The notes: generated by a model from the sequence alone, not told the origin. Shown: positions 22,101 through 33,244, numbered from the stretch's first letter. The stretch: 64,000 nucleotides of DNA from Lepidostoma basale (GCA_022606425.2 JAHDVF020001365.1:496001-560000); one strand, 5' to 3'. Numbers and translations are program-made.

Positions 22101-22294
22101 ATTTTTAGAGGCACTCGGTTCCCAGGAACTCTATATTACTCAAATGATTTAACTGAAATCTCTTAATGGAAGTTCATTTTAAACAATAATTAAATTAAAC
22201 GATTTATTAATTCTTGACCAATGATGTAAAACTCCATATTAAATAATTAATACGAATGAAAACGTCAGTTTTCTAGAAGTTTTATTAAATTTTA

Positions 22295-22385
22295 TGCGAA
22301 TGACATGTTACGCCCTTCTGAGGCATTATCAAATGTCTGTCACATTTGATAATGCCTTAGAAGGGCGAAATATGTCAATCCCATA
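22295..22385. repeat. Fold-back element, family hhG, nearly perfect hairpin
   Basis: Arms of about 38 bases (22302-22337 and 22342-22382). Each reads TTGATAA, extra T, stem II GCC..GGC, GTAAC or GAAAT, then ATGTC. Flanked by CATAAAATATAATAAAAC and its inverse. Confidence 0.8.
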
Positions 22386-22449
22386 AAATATAATAAAACT
22401 TCTAAAAAAGATGTTTCTTTTAATAACTTCTTCCACATTTGTCTTTATT

Positions 22450-22497
22450 TCGACAGCAACCGGTTTCACCAGACTCGCTGGCATCGACAGACTGGTC
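22450..22497 (-). ncRNA. Hammerhead-like motif, family hhB (left arm)
   Basis: Minus: CTGTCGA (22484-22490), extra T, stem II GCCAG/CTGGT, GAAAC (22463-22467), ACCGGTT, then GCTG, which pairs with CAGT before the core (stem I). Confidence 0.65.
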
Positions 22498-22535
22498 TGA
22501 ACACCAGCGAGACTGGCGAAACCGGTAAATACAAA
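22494..22535 (+). ncRNA. Hammerhead-like motif, family hhB (right arm)
   Basis: CTGAACA, stem II CCAG/CTGG, CGAAACCGGTAAA. The core has two changes. It forms a compact inverted pair with the previous entry. Confidence 0.5.
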
Positions 22536-22604
22536 TGTGGAAGCAGTTATAAAAATGAACAACGTTTTATTTAATTATTATCTATTTAACTTTTTAGTCA
22601 GAAT

Positions 22605-23199
22605 CAGGCTCGAAGGAGGTGGTGTGATATAGAGTCCTCTGATGAGGCTCAGTATTCTCTCATGTTGGAGAGGGTTCAAAATAAATTCTTGAAAACCCTC
22701 TACCTGAGAGAGTACGGAGTATATCCATCGGCATTTTTCTAAGGTATGCTAGAGTTTAACTCCCTTGACCTGTGGATCGAAGGATTTCAGCGATGCATTT
22801 TTTCAAGTTGATTTGGGGCTCTACTGATAACCCCTATGCTTTGAAACAAATATGTATTTTGTTCCAGAAGTTTACACACAACACAGCCGACATAAATTAT
22901 TCTTTGCTCTATCACTCAGAACCAACCTGCCTTTGGTGATGCCAGCAGGAAGAGAAATTCAGACGTTGAATTTAATCGTCTCTGATTTGGACATTTTAAG
23001 TATTAGTGTGACAGTATTCAAAATATATATTATCAATTCTCTAAAAAAGTACTGCCTCACTCACGTTGACATATTTGGGATCTTTCTGAGATACTCGTTT
23101 GTTACCTCTTACACATAGTTTCATATCGAAATTGTATTTTTGTTAGCCTTAATGTTTTTTGTTTGTTACCCTTTATATAATAAATAAATAAATAAACAT
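22605..23199 (+). mobile_element. LINE-J2 3' portion with (AATA)n tail
   Basis: Several frames join to MLERVQNKFLKTLYLREYGV, YPSAFF, LFFALSLRTNLPLVMPAGRE and LNLIVSDLDILSIS. Tail AATAAATAAATAAATAAA at 23178-23197. 5' truncated and frameshifted. Confidence 0.82.
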
Positions 23200-23289
23200 C
23201 CCGTCAGCACACATGTCCACTTCATCTTCGTAATGCTCACCCCTATATCAGTGAGTCTGGTGCGTAAATACTTATATAACACCAACAAA

Positions 23290-24150
23290 TACATTTTCAC
23301 GCGGACGATGCCGTTCTCGTTGCGGATAGTGCGGACGAATTACAAGTCTTGGTGTCGAGAATGTATGAGGTATGCAAGTCGAACGATTAAATGATGAATG
23401 TCGGAAAGTCAAAGGTGTTAGTTTTTGAAAGGGAAGAGCAAATGACAGTTTGTAATATAAGTGTAAATTAAGAGAACTTGGAACAGGTGAGGGAATTTGT
23501 GTATTTAGGTAGCATGTTCACAGCGGATGGCCGAACGGACAGTGATGTTGAAAGAAGGGTTGGTGCGGGTAACAAAGTGAATGGAGCTTTAAAAGTAGTT
23601 TTTGGAAACAAGAATTTATCAATGAAAGCGAAAACAGCCTTCACAATGGAGTTCTGGTCCCAATCTATATGTATGGAACCGAAGCATAAAACTGGCAGAA
23701 GAAAGATGAGAGCATAATAAATGCGGTAGAGGTGAGGTCCCTAAGACGTATGTGTGGTAGAACGATGAACGACAGAATCTCAAATGCTGATATTAGGAAG
23801 GAATGTAGAGCGAAAGAAGGTATTATGAACAAAATTATGAAAGGTTCGTTGCGTTGGTTCGGACACATGGAGCGCATGGGTGAAGAAAGAATGGTTAAAA
23901 AGTATACGTTAACGATATAAATGGAGTAAGGAGTCGAGGTAGATCGAGGAAAACATGGCATGACCAAATTAATCAAATATTAAAGGTTGTTCATGTCAGA
24001 AGCCGGAAGAATCGAAGTGCGTGTATGACTCGATGTATGAATGTAGAGGAAGCTAGAGACGTGTACCATGATAGAGTAGTGTGGCGGTCCATTCTCTCTG
24101 CCTACCCCTGCGGGGAAACGGCGTGATGGTTTGTTGTTGTTGTTTTGACA
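23290..24150 (+). mobile_element. LINE-T 3' third with (GTT)n tail
   Basis: Begins inside the YADD box (ADDAVLVADSADELQVLVSRM), then VREFVYLGSMFTADGRTDSD, RRVGAGNKVNGALKV, IMNKIMKGSLRWFGHMER and the 3' hairpin, ending GGTTTGTTGTTGTTGTTTT. It contains the stretch deleted from 11655-14306. Several frame breaks. Confidence 0.88.
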
Positions 24151-24505
24151 TTTCATATATTTTGTTTGATACGATTTTTATTTTCAAATAAGCAATATCG
24201 AAGAGTAGTTTTCCTATATTTATAAAACTTGTTCCAAGCTAGAAAGTAAAAGCTTTTAAATATACAATATATTATATATGTCCAATGTAAATACCCAAAT
24301 AAATTTGACATTACGTTATATACGAAGGTATATAATGAACCGACCTCAGACTGAACATTATAATATGCGTTTACATTATAGTAATACAGTGTGTGCTCAA
24401 AATAATAGCTCTTGATGGAAAAAAAAAATACGAGAATATTTAAAATTAATAAATACGAATAAAAAAGGTTGTTTTCTAGAAGTTTTATCATAATAAATGT
24501 GATAT
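24151..24505. other. No recognisable feature
   Basis: AT-rich; the minus frame 24153-24491 is low-complexity and not convincing. Confidence 0.4.
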
Positions 24506-24509
24506 ATTT

Positions 24510-24611
24510 ATTATATTTTACCTATTATCAATAGATGCCATTAACTACATTTGTTCTTAGTAATATATTTTGAGTAAATAAACTGATTTGATTGATTTGA
24601 TTTGATTTGAT
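24510..24611 (+). mobile_element. LINE-J 3' UTR and (TTGAT)n tail only
   Basis: TATTTTGAGTAAATAAACTG followed by repeated GATTTGATTT. Confidence 0.75.
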
Positions 24612-24718
24612 TCTTTATTCAGTCACGTAGTGTCTTGATAAATTTGTTCCTGAGTGTTTTCATTTCTGATACTCTTAGCGCATTTTTGTAATTTGGTGTC
24701 CGCCCTTCATTCTATCAG
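24612..24718 (-). mobile_element. RTE-G small fragment
   Basis: Minus: RVSEMKTLRNKFIKTLRD, the same stretch as TTEMKTLRAIASKTLRDRV at 34250-34560. Confidence 0.7.
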
Positions 24719-25188
24719 AAAAAAATTCTGATGTATCTCTACATGAGGGAGTATGGTAGCTATCCGTGGCTATATTCTACAGCATTTCTTTTGGGAATGC
24801 TTGGGGCCAACTCTCTGCAGCTTCGAAGAGATGGGCATCTCATAAACCATTTCTTTAGATTACTCGGGGGATATTTCGAGAACTCGGTCGTGCTGCGACA
24901 TATCTTCGACAGCGACAGCATAGATTGTTTTACCTACCGGCCGCCAGAACCAACCTACCTCTGGTGACACCGGTGGGAAAAGCAATTAATCTGCTTAACG
25001 CGGTCTCCTCGGAGATCGACGTCTTTCTTATTAGTGAAAGTACCTTCAGGGGACAAATACCCTCAACTTTAGAAAGCATCTTGTCTTCCTAATGTCTAAT
25101 CATCTCTAATGCGTTTCTGGTATTATGTTGAATGTGTATAATATTTTACCTGATCTTAATAGATGTCTTAAACATTTATGCTTTTTGT
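24719..25188 (+). mobile_element. LINE-J 3' portion, interrupted in its UTR
   Basis: MYLYMREYGSYPWLYSTAFL, LRRDGHLINHFFRLLGGYFE, then LLNAVSSEIDVFLISESTF-like and LES-LSS. The UTR is split at 25188 by RTE-G and resumes at 25402. Confidence 0.85.
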
Positions 25189-25401
25189 AATGTCTTCTTC
25201 TTCTTCTTCTTCCTTATTGTAGACCTGATGTGGTTTGTTCTCCAGAGTGTTGCTCCTCCTGTGAGGTAGATTCCCAGCTGTCCATCCATCTTTTAGAAGG
25301 TTTTCCACGAGGACGAGTCCCATGAGGTTGATTATGCAATGCAATATAGAGAAGTCTGGTGGTGTCCATTCTTTGGACATGACCGTACCAGTCCCTTTTT
25401 C
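25189..25401 (-). mobile_element. RTE-G 3' end inserted in the LINE-J tail
   Basis: Minus: LVENLLKDGWTAGNLPHRR..-strand equivalents and (GAA)n at 25194-25212. GCTTTTTGT occurs on both sides (25180-25188 and 25402-25410), the expected target-site duplication. Confidence 0.8.
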
Positions 25402-25452
25402 GCTTTTTGTTTTAAATGTATTTTGAGTAAATAAACTGATTTGATTTGATAT
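25402..25452 (+). mobile_element. LINE-J 3' tail, right part
   Basis: TGTATTTTGAGTAAATAAAC then TGATTTGATTTGAT completes the copy split at 25188. Confidence 0.8.
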
Positions 25453-25639
25453 CCCGTGTGTCATGATGGATGGTCACAGAATTAATTTATATTTATTTTA
25501 CTGTTCTTTCTTATCTAATGAACCGTTGGTGTTTTTTTTTTATAATGGTTTCTTTCATTCGGCACACATATGACATTTTGTAACGAAATAGATATTTTAT
25601 GTAATGTGAATTAAAACATGCGATTATTTTTATACTACT

Positions 25640-25705
25640 TATTTAAATTTCTGACCGGTCTGATGACTAAACGACGACTGCAAGCTGCCGAAGCCGTCAG
25701 GAACT
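25640..25705 (+). repeat. hhH family arm (weak hammerhead resemblance)
   Basis: Has ACCGGTCTGATGACT and GCAAGCTGCCGAAGCCG as in the hairpin at 45062-45182. Core order is not fully hammerhead-like. Confidence 0.4.
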
Positions 25706-25844
25706 AAAATGATAAAATTTATTTACAATAATTAAGTTTTTATAATAATTTGTTACGACGAACTTTCACAAACAAAAATGTAAAAACAAACTTAAGCTTT
25801 TTGGTATTGTTGTGTATGAAAGCATAAAAAGTGTTGTGTTACTT

Positions 25845-25960
25845 AAAAACTAACTAATTAACCATCACGCCGTTTCCCCGGAGGGGTAGGCAGATAGGAT
25901 GGACTAACATACGGCTGACATACCTCTCAAACTTCCACCCCATTCATAGATCGTAACATT
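25845..25960 (-). mobile_element. LINE-T 3' tail fragment
   Basis: (AACT)n, CATCACGCCGTTTCCCC and the following minus-strand 3' end. Confidence 0.75.
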
Positions 25961-26300
25961 TCCTTGTGATAATGGAATTTCACAGTATGAAGAAAGTTTA
26001 ATGTTTTGAAACGTTTAATAGATGAGAGAAGAATAGTTTATATATTATGCTGTACATATATATGCAATGTGAGTGGAAAGAGAGGCCGTGGAAGACCAAG
26101 GAAAGCATGGTATGGACAAATCAATTAAATACTAAAAGGCGGCCACATTTGATGTTGGAAAAATCGACGAGCATGTATATTAAGATGTATGAATGTAGAG
26201 GAATATCGAGAGTTATGTCAGGAAAGAGTAGTGTGGCGGTCCATTCTCTCTGCCTATCCCTCCAGAGAAACGGTATGATGTTTAGTTAGTAAGATATTTA
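25960..26300 (+). mobile_element. LINE-T 3' end
   Basis: RGRGRPRKAWYGQIN-like, then the CMNVEEYRELCQ-like stretch and AGAGAAACGGTATGATG with GTTAGTTAG. Head-to-head with the previous fragment. Confidence 0.78.
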
Positions 26301-26304
26301 TTAA

Positions 26305-26860
26305 ATAAACAACATCAACGAAAACAACAAACCATCACGCCATTTCTCCGCAGGGGTAGGCAGAGAGAATAAACCGCCATACTACTCCATCCTGACATAC
26401 CTCTCAAGCTTCCTCCACATTCATACAGCGAGTCATACACGCACGTCGATTCTTCCGGCTTCTCACATGACCAACCTTTGAATTTGATTAAATTGATCAT
26501 GCCATGTTTTCCTCGGTCTACCTCGACTCCGTACTCCATTTACATCGATAACGCATGCTTTCTCAACCATTTTTTCTCCATCCATGCGTCCCATACGTCC
26601 GAACCACGCAGCGACCCTTTCATAATTTTGTTCATTATACCTTCTTCCGCTCTACATTCCTTTCTTATATCAGCATTTGAGATTCTGTCGTATATCGTTC
26701 TACCACACAAACGTCTTAAGGACCTCATCTCTACCGTATTTATTCTGCTTTCATCCTTCTTCTGTCAGTTATGTCAGGAAAAAGTAGTATGGCAGTCCAT
26801 TCTCTCTGCCTATACCTCCGGGGAAACGGTACGATATTTAGTTAGTTAGATAGTTATAAA
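26305..26860. repeat. LINE-T tail-to-tail unit
   Basis: Minus-strand LINE-T 3' end at 26305-26765 (frame 26540-26728 has MRSLRRLCGRTIYDRISNAD), joined to a plus-strand 3' end at 26766-26860 with GTTA tail. Both outer ends are LINE-T tails in inverse orientation. Confidence 0.8.
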
Positions 26861-26939
26861 ATAACAATGTTGAAAATTCTCTTTCCATATTCAAATTATA
26901 TTTTTTATGGCATATTGTAAATAGTTCTCATAATTTACT

Positions 26940-27180
26940 CATGGACTGCACGACGTTATATATCGCCTACAAACACACGAGCATCTTTAGGCTAAAAACC
27001 GCCGCCAATTTGCGAACGGGTTCAGTCAGGCCCGGGAGGGTGATCGCCCCCACTCGGCGCCCCTCAACCCTTAGCCGCTCAGGGTTGTACTGTAGGCTGT
27101 ATCGCAGTTCCCCCTTTACGGTACCCCAGTCGCCTGGATAATGCGGGATAGCTGATGGGGTTATGATTAAATGTAATTTC
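26940..27180. repeat. Unclassified GC-rich segment
   Basis: Clearly more GC-rich than its surroundings, open on both strands, no family recognised. It could be a LINE 5' region. Confidence 0.35.
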
Positions 27181-27461
27181 AAGGGTTTGTATTTTATGCC
27201 TACTGTTGCTTAAGTGTTGATATTAGGTCTTAATCTATATATACGTGTTCTCAAACGATACATATGTTTCGTAAATATGTTACCATATGCATCTCAAGAG
27301 AGATAGTTATGTTTTAGGTGTTTCGAAAAGTTTGGTTCGTTTTACAACAGAGGGTTCTGGCTGCTTCAAGCCTTCAAATCTAGCGGCCATTATATTAGTA
27401 AGTCTGAGCATCTGTCAATTAATAATAATAATAATAATACTTTAATAATTAATAATAATAA

Positions 27462-27775
27462 TAATAGAGAACAAGTCGCTAGGCGCAAATGGCAGTGGAT
27501 CGGTCACACTCTGAGACGGAACCCAGCCTGCATCGCTCAGGGCGTACTAGACTGGTCCCCTATGGGGGGAAAGAGAAAGCGAGGCAGACCTAGAGCCACC
27601 TGGAGAAGAACCCTGCAGGACGAGGTTAAGGCAGCAGGTCTCACTTGGGACGATGTTAAGCATCAGGCATGCGATAGAGTCGGGTGGAGAAGATTCCTTG
27701 AGGCCCTATACACCACGGAGGTGTGACAGGACAAAAAGAATAATAATAATAAAAATAATAATAATATTCATAAAA
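27462..27775 (+). mobile_element. RTE-E LINE 3' end with (AAT)n tail
   Basis: VARRKWQWIGHTLRRNPACI, GGKRKRGRPRATWRRTLQDE, VKAAGLTWDDVKHQACD and RRFLEALYTTEV-stop, then (AAT)n. Preceded by an (AAT)n run at 27421-27470. Other copies are at 36135-36688 and 50880-51150. Confidence 0.88.
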
Positions 27776-27839
27776 TTCTAACTTTTAAAGTGCCGTTTTT
27801 GTGATGTAATCACCTCAAGGGCGCAATAAGAATAGTGTT

Positions 27840-28154
27840 TTAAATCGAAATGTGAACGCTGCATCTGATTGATATTCGCGATCGATTCGAAAGTATAATA
27901 TAACAAAATAAGCAGGTTTCAAACTGGGTATGAAATTTGAAAAATATGGGTTTTAGCTTGGATCCGAAGTCTGTCGGATCATTTATGCATCTGAGGTGTG
28001 AAGAAAGATTGTTCCAAGCTGATGGACCGGCTACCGCAAACGCTCGATTACCGAAATTTGTACTAGGGCAACGCTTTGGCTCAACTAATCTTCCTATTGC
28101 TGAGGAGTTTGACAAGCAAAGTGTGAATTTCCTTGTATTCAGTTCAGTTCGCAA
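27840..28154 (-). pseudogene. L2/CR1-like LINE C-terminal fragment
   Basis: An open frame of 104 codons with FGNRAFAVAGPSAWNNLSSH followed by LRCINDPTDFGSKLK, the recurring C-terminal signature of L2/CR1-type RT proteins. No other copy in the window. It abuts a mariner relic. Confidence 0.75.
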
Positions 28155-28199
28155 ATGTTTGTCATTCTCACAACAACATTTGTTTTATCGCTCCTTTAA

Positions 28200-28743
28200 A
28201 TGTCAAATTTCGTGGTCAATAAAAAGCACTTGCGAGAAGTTCTGTTTTAATTGGAAGAAGAGTAAATCTGTTGTGGATAAAATGATTGTGGAAATTTATG
28301 GCGATCCTACCTCTTGGGTTAAATCAGGTAGAGAATGTTTTAATCGATTCAAAGCTGGTGATTGTAATTGAAAAAGTTTGACCGAAAAATGAACTCTTCA
28401 AAACGGATGGAACGGAATCAGGCAACAAGCACAGCAAGCAGATTTTTTAACATGACATCGCTCGACCTTACATCGCAATCGCGGTCAAAAACTACATACA
28501 TAATGTGGGTTGGGAGATTATACCGCACCCGCCTTATTTACCAGACGTGGCACCATCGGATTACCACTTGTTCAGATCCATGACGTATGCCTTAGAAGAG
28601 CAGCAATTCCATTCATATGCAGTCAAGAGTTGTGTCAATGCCTGGATTACCTCAGAATACGCGGCGTTTTTTCGACGGTGGATTCATCTTTTGCCAGAAA
28701 CTTGGGAAAAGTAGTGGCTAACGTTGTAAAAAAATATGATTGA
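28200..28743 (+). pseudogene. Mariner transposase relic with internal deletion
   Basis: Starts MSNFVVNKKHLREVL (28200), continues after a frame change as VEIYGDPTS and FNRFKAGD (the helix-turn-helix half), then jumps to HDIARP (second catalytic D, 28454) and PHPPYLPDVAPSDYHLF (third catalytic D). The two aspartates are separated by 34 residues, the mariner D34D spacing. The segment between, with the first catalytic D, is deleted. It ends LLPETWEKVVANVVKKYD-stop. Not functional. Complementary to 3345-3720, but too short an overlap to call them one family. Confidence 0.88.
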
Positions 28744-28744
28744 A

Positions 28745-29790
28745 GAAGGATTTAATTTCCTTACTTGAGTTCGAACCGTCAATTTTCCACCATTTTTATA
28801 AATATTTAAGACCAACAATATTCAGTCAGATTTAATTGACGTGTCTGATTCCGAAAGGGATAAAAATTATAATAGATATATTTTCTATACACCTTAATTT
28901 TCATTTCGTTTTCCTTCTATCCTAATAAAACAATGGACTAAGCTTTACAAAGCATAATAACACTTCAACGCAATAGTAGACCAAGCCACAAAAAAGATGT
29001 ATTTATTATTTTTTCGGCCAAAAACGGATCTACAAATTAACTTATCTTTTTTACCAAGAATCTTTCTATACAATTAGTATTTGTTGCAAAGTTACCGTAA
29101 CACAAAGAGATTCAATTTGATAATTTCTAAAATGCGCCATTACTCAAATCTATGGTGGATAGGGTTAGTCCACTTTTTCTTTGACTGCCTCAAATAATAA
29201 TAAAATATCTAGAAAACAGAACTTTCATAAAAATTCAATGTAAAAAAACATCCGCACTGAAACATTTTTAATTTATGAATTATATACAAACAGACTATAT
29301 ACTAGAGGGAAGATTGAATTTTTACGAAATGTTTAAATACAATTATATTATGAAGCCTATATTTATTTTATTCAAGAGTTTTATATACATTTTTATCTTG
29401 TAAAAGTATTCAGTTTCTAAAGTAATTACGTAAAAAAAAACATTCATTTTTTTTTTAAAATAGAACCGCTATCGAATTACTAATGTAATTTGTATTCGTG
29501 GAGATTATGTTTCTGTTTCTAAGGCCATTAGTCGAAAGTCACGAAAATTCATTTAAAACGTGCGATCTAAAAAATATACCAAAAATGTTTTTTGTATGAA
29601 ACTATTACCGTATTACTTGTAGATACATAGATTTTTATGATCATTCACATCCCGTGATTATAAGTGGTTTATGTCAAACCCAAGGGGTCGATTTCAACTT
29701 GCAAGGGGTCAACGAAAACTTCCAGAAAGCAGTGAAACAAATCCGTGATGACGAATCTTTTTATGAAATTAAACACTGTTTATTCCACTT
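28745..29790. other. No recognisable feature
   Basis: AT-rich 1-kb stretch. The short frame 29654-29851 has no known signature. Confidence 0.45.
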
Positions 29791-29794
29791 TAGA

Positions 29795-29840
29795 ATTAAT
29801 TTTTCTCGACATGTTTCAAAGGTTTTACATCACCCCATGG
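29795..29840 (-). ncRNA. Hammerhead-like motif, family hhF (decayed)
   Basis: Minus: GGTGATGTAAAACC, TTTGAAACATGTCGAGAAAAA. GAAAC, ATGTC and GAGAA match the arms at 38281-38378. Confidence 0.45.
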
Positions 29841-29975
29841 TAAATGTATAAAATTTTCAAAAAAGATTGAGGAAAATAATCTCTTTTGTGAAAAAAACAG
29901 TGTTTTAGTTCATAAAAAATATATATTAATAGATAAAATAAAAATATTTTCTAAAATATTTATTATATTGATGGG

Positions 29976-30055
29976 AATAACAAGTTTCGTCTAACTAAGG
30001 CATTATCAAATCTTGATATTTGATAATGCCCCAGAATAAACATGTCATTTCTTTT
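29976..30055. repeat. Fold-back element, family hhG
   Basis: TTTGATAATGCC on each arm, with GACGAAACTTGTTATTCC (left, minus) and a decayed AAACATGTCATTTC (right). Confidence 0.65.
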
Positions 30056-30159
30056 AATATAATAAATTCTACATAGTAGATATTTTCATTCGTATTAATT
30101 ATTAAAGTTTAACATCTTATTCAAGAAATAAACAATAAATTTATATTGCAAATTTAAGT

Positions 30160-30440
30160 GTCATTAACAAAATAAAGAAAGGATCATTAAGATTGTTTGC
30201 ATACATGGAAATATTGAATGATGAAAGAATGGTAAGTAATGTACTGTAAACGACGTAAATAAAACTATAAATATAGAAAGAGAGAGAATCGAACTTGCGA
30301 GAAGCCGGATAAATTGACGTGCGCGCATGACACGGCGTATGAATGTTGGGGAAGCGTAAGAAGTATCAGGAAATCTTAGTGGGGCGATCCATTACTTCTG
30401 TCTACGTCATCGAAGAAACGGCCTCAATATTTGTAATTTA
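30160..30440 (+). mobile_element. LINE-T, decayed
   Basis: Recognisable NKIKKGSLR-FAYMEILNDERM and the GACGTGCGCGCATGACACGG stretch; the 3' end is damaged. Confidence 0.65.
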
Positions 30441-30537
30441 AAACAGAATTTCATATCAACATGATTGTTAAAAAACTATAAATTAATTTCTTCTAGATTT
30501 GCTTTTATGTGTTATGGATTCATATTTTAATAAATAT

Positions 30538-30645
30538 AATAATACTTTGTATTACAACACTTTTTATTTTCACTTCACATAGACACGTTTCGGTTACAAG
30601 TACAAGTATCAATCAAATGAAACAGAGTGGTCGCTTATACACAAA
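30538..30645 (-). repeat. hhC-type arm, single
   Basis: Outer sequence ATACTTTGTATTACAACAC as in 16080-16440. On the minus strand TTGATTGATAC.. is followed by CCGAAACGTGTC, with minimal stem III ACGTGT and GTC. The opposite arm is missing. Confidence 0.5.
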
Positions 30646-31210
30646 AAGGGGGTGGAGTTGGGTATAAAAGCAGAGTAGGTATAATTATGATTGAGGAGAG
30701 GGGAGTTGTAACGGGAACATTTGAAACATGGGAATTGAATTCAAATGAAACTGTTTGTTTTTTTTATTTTTAATATTATTTGTCTGCGTAATTATATTTA
30801 TTGAAACAATAAATTAAATTGATATTATTCTCGTTAGCTTATTCTAGTTCCTTGTTCAATAGAGGTTCTCAGCTTCCGCGAGCGTAACAAAATGGACCAA
30901 TAAATCCATCGCCTGTGTTACTGCTTCAAAGTGCATTCCAGCAACACGGGCCATTCAATTTAGCACTTAATGCATATAATTTGCACTCTGATATTCCGCT
31001 CAGACCTTCGGGCTCCTGCCCCGCTGGCTGCCGGCCAATTTCCTGCAGCGAGAAAGCTCTGATGAAAGAAGCTTCTGAAAGCCCCGACTGCTTGTTTGGA
31101 TTCGCTTTCTATTAAAGAGCGCGCTATTGGATTTCCTGAACTAATCTCAGCTTTAGAGATGTGTAAACACTAGTTTTACAGCTTTTTTCCTGTCGGAGTA
31201 TACGTGACTT
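30645..31210. other. Unclassified, partly GC-richer
   Basis: Bases 30900-31130 are less AT-rich and show no similarity to any repeat here. Candidate single-copy sequence. Confidence 0.35.
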
Positions 31211-31211
31211 T

Positions 31212-31515
31212 TATATTTATTTTAATTATCACGCCGTCTCCCCGAAGGGATACGCAGAAATACTGCCACACATTTCATTCCCGACATGCTTTTCCCACTT
31301 TCTCCAGATTCATACATGGCGTCATGCACGCACTTCGATTTCTCCGACTCTTCACGTGACCGACATTTAATATTTCATGTATTTGAGCGTGCCACGTTTA
31401 ACTCGATCTGCTTCTAGTTCTTGTACCATTTACATCTTTAACATGTATATGTGGCAGTCCATTCTTTCTGCCTACCCCTTCAGGGAGACGGCGTGATGGT
31501 TAGTTAGTTAGTTTT
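31212..31515. repeat. LINE-T tail-to-tail unit (about 300 bases)
   Basis: The left 240 bases are a minus LINE-T 3' end starting at its CACGCCGTCTCCCCGAAGG end. The right 65 bases are a plus LINE-T 3' end with GTTAGTTAGTTAG. No coding remains between. Confidence 0.8.
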
Positions 31516-31584
31516 ATAAAATGTAAAAGTAAAATAAATAAAAATTAAAAATATGCACCGCATTCACTTCTCATTTCATTATTC

Positions 31585-31765
31585 GACACTCACAAAAATT
31601 TTCCGTACATTACTCTAAGAGATCTCATTTCTACCGCATTTATTATACGTTCATCATTCTTTTGCCAGTTCCATGCTTCGCTTTCATACATAAGTGTCGG
31701 TACAAGAACACCATTGTGCACTGCTATTTTAGCTTTTTTGGAGATAGTATCAAAGTTAATTAATC
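31585..31765 (-). mobile_element. LINE-T internal fragment
   Basis: Inverse of AVHNGVLVPTLMYESEAWNW through MRSLRVMYG. Confidence 0.75.
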
Positions 31766-31854
31766 AATCGGCGTACATGCATGACACAAATTATTAACGA
31801 ATCTGTAATACTTTACTTATTACTATTATAATTGCTATTTCATGAAATGACAAA

Positions 31855-32035
31855 GACCTTCGTAGCAGAGTGACAAGAGCTCTGACTGCCATACCGAAGG
31901 TTCCGGGTTCGATTCCCTGTGCTTGCAGTGTGATTTTTACCCTGTCTTTGGTCTGGTGTAGAATTCACGTGACAATAAAATTGCGATAAATATTCTACAT
32001 ATCACATGACCTGTTGCATAAAAAAAACATTGGTT
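31855..32035 (+). mobile_element. tRNA-derived SINE (SINE-t)
   Basis: A box TAGCAGAGTGACAAGA and B box GGGTTCGATTCCC, then GTCTTTGGTCTGGTGTAGAA and CACGTGACAATAAAAT. Best-preserved B box of the family. Confidence 0.85.
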
Positions 32036-32054
32036 CCATTATATTTTTGTAATA

Positions 32055-32312
32055 AAATCTTTTAGATGAATGTGTGATAAATCTGTATATGATCGAGTAC
32101 AAATATAAGAAGCGAATACAGTGCGAATAAAAGTGTCAATGACAAAATTACGAATGGGTCTTTAAATGATTTGGACAAAATGAAAGAATAGAAAAGAAAG
32201 CATTTGTTACAAAAATATATTTAAAAAATAAAGAATGACCGAGGAAAACGTGGTACGATCAAATGATAAGAGTGCATGACACGATGTTTGAATGTCGAGA
32301 TTAAAATATTAA
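32055..32312 (+). mobile_element. LINE-T, decayed
   Basis: Scattered LRRMCGKSVYDRV-like and CGAGGAAAACGTGGTACGA words. Confidence 0.6.
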
Positions 32313-32419
32313 CCCATTTTGCTCTAGTTATGATATATAATGTCCCTTTTGTTTTATGTTTTGTGTTCACTTGTCAAATCTTTGGTTCCAGGTATATATT
32401 CTGTCGCACTCCATGTAGC

Positions 32420-32745
32420 TGAGGGTCGTGTCTATCCAGTAGGCCATCACCAGTCAGTCTTCAGGCTGCAGCTATTGATTTGATCGAACCAGCAGCTTGG
32501 TGGATGCTTTCTCTCTACTCTGACAATTATTGGTTCTGGTATTTTACTCATTTTTATGTCTACTAAGTTGTTTTGTGCTTGCACTTCACCATATAGGTCA
32601 CTGTAGCTACAAATCTCTACACCTAAGTAAGAGAATCGCATGATTTTATCCATATGTATATTATCGATGATCAGTTTACATCTGAGTGGCTCTTTTGATG
32701 ATGATAAATGAAAACCAGTGTAATATGCAATTTTAAAAATCATTA
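32420..32745 (-). mobile_element. RTE-G internal fragment
   Basis: Frame 32447-32743: SSSKEPLRCKLIIDNIHMDK, MRFSYLGVEICSYSDLYGEV. The 3' end leaves the family. Confidence 0.8.
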
Positions 32746-33235
32746 CTTAATGGATTTATAACACACAAAAAAATCTTAGTTTATCATGTTGAAAGTTCGC
32801 CACTCGACAGAATTAAAACAGCGATTCCATATCAAAAATAAAATAGATTATTTTTACTTAAAACAAACTCTAGCGTTTCCAATTCTCTAAGGACGTCTAT
32901 AGAAATTCGCAAAGTCCTTATTAAAAAACGTATTTTTTATCTTTCCTTTCAATAGAACGAATAAATACCGTCGTTAGCGCGCGAAAAACGATTTTCAATT
33001 CGAAAACGGAATCCGCCTTCTTCTTTTATTTTTTAAATTGAAACAGTTCGCCATTTCCGCTTATTCCGCCAATAGGAGGTGAATGTAAGACTTGTATTAA
33101 TAAACTATTAAAAATTATAATATTCTTTCAGAAGAGCACTTCGTTTATTTAAATTAGAGTTTTAATTAAGAAACAATTGACTTAAGAGGATTTCAAAATA
33201 AATTAAAAACGAAATAGGGAGGACAATATTAATAT
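32746..33235. other. No recognisable feature
   Basis: AT-rich sequence without a repeat match. Confidence 0.4.
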
Positions 33236-33244
33236 TAATAAATT

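Noticed and set aside
26941..27182. GC-rich frames on both strands
   Set aside because: Composition is unusual, but no protein family or splice context is visible; kept only as an unclassified repeat.
27937..28371. 144-codon plus-strand frame
   Set aside because: It is the shadow of the L2/CR1-like fragment on the minus strand joined to the mariner start.
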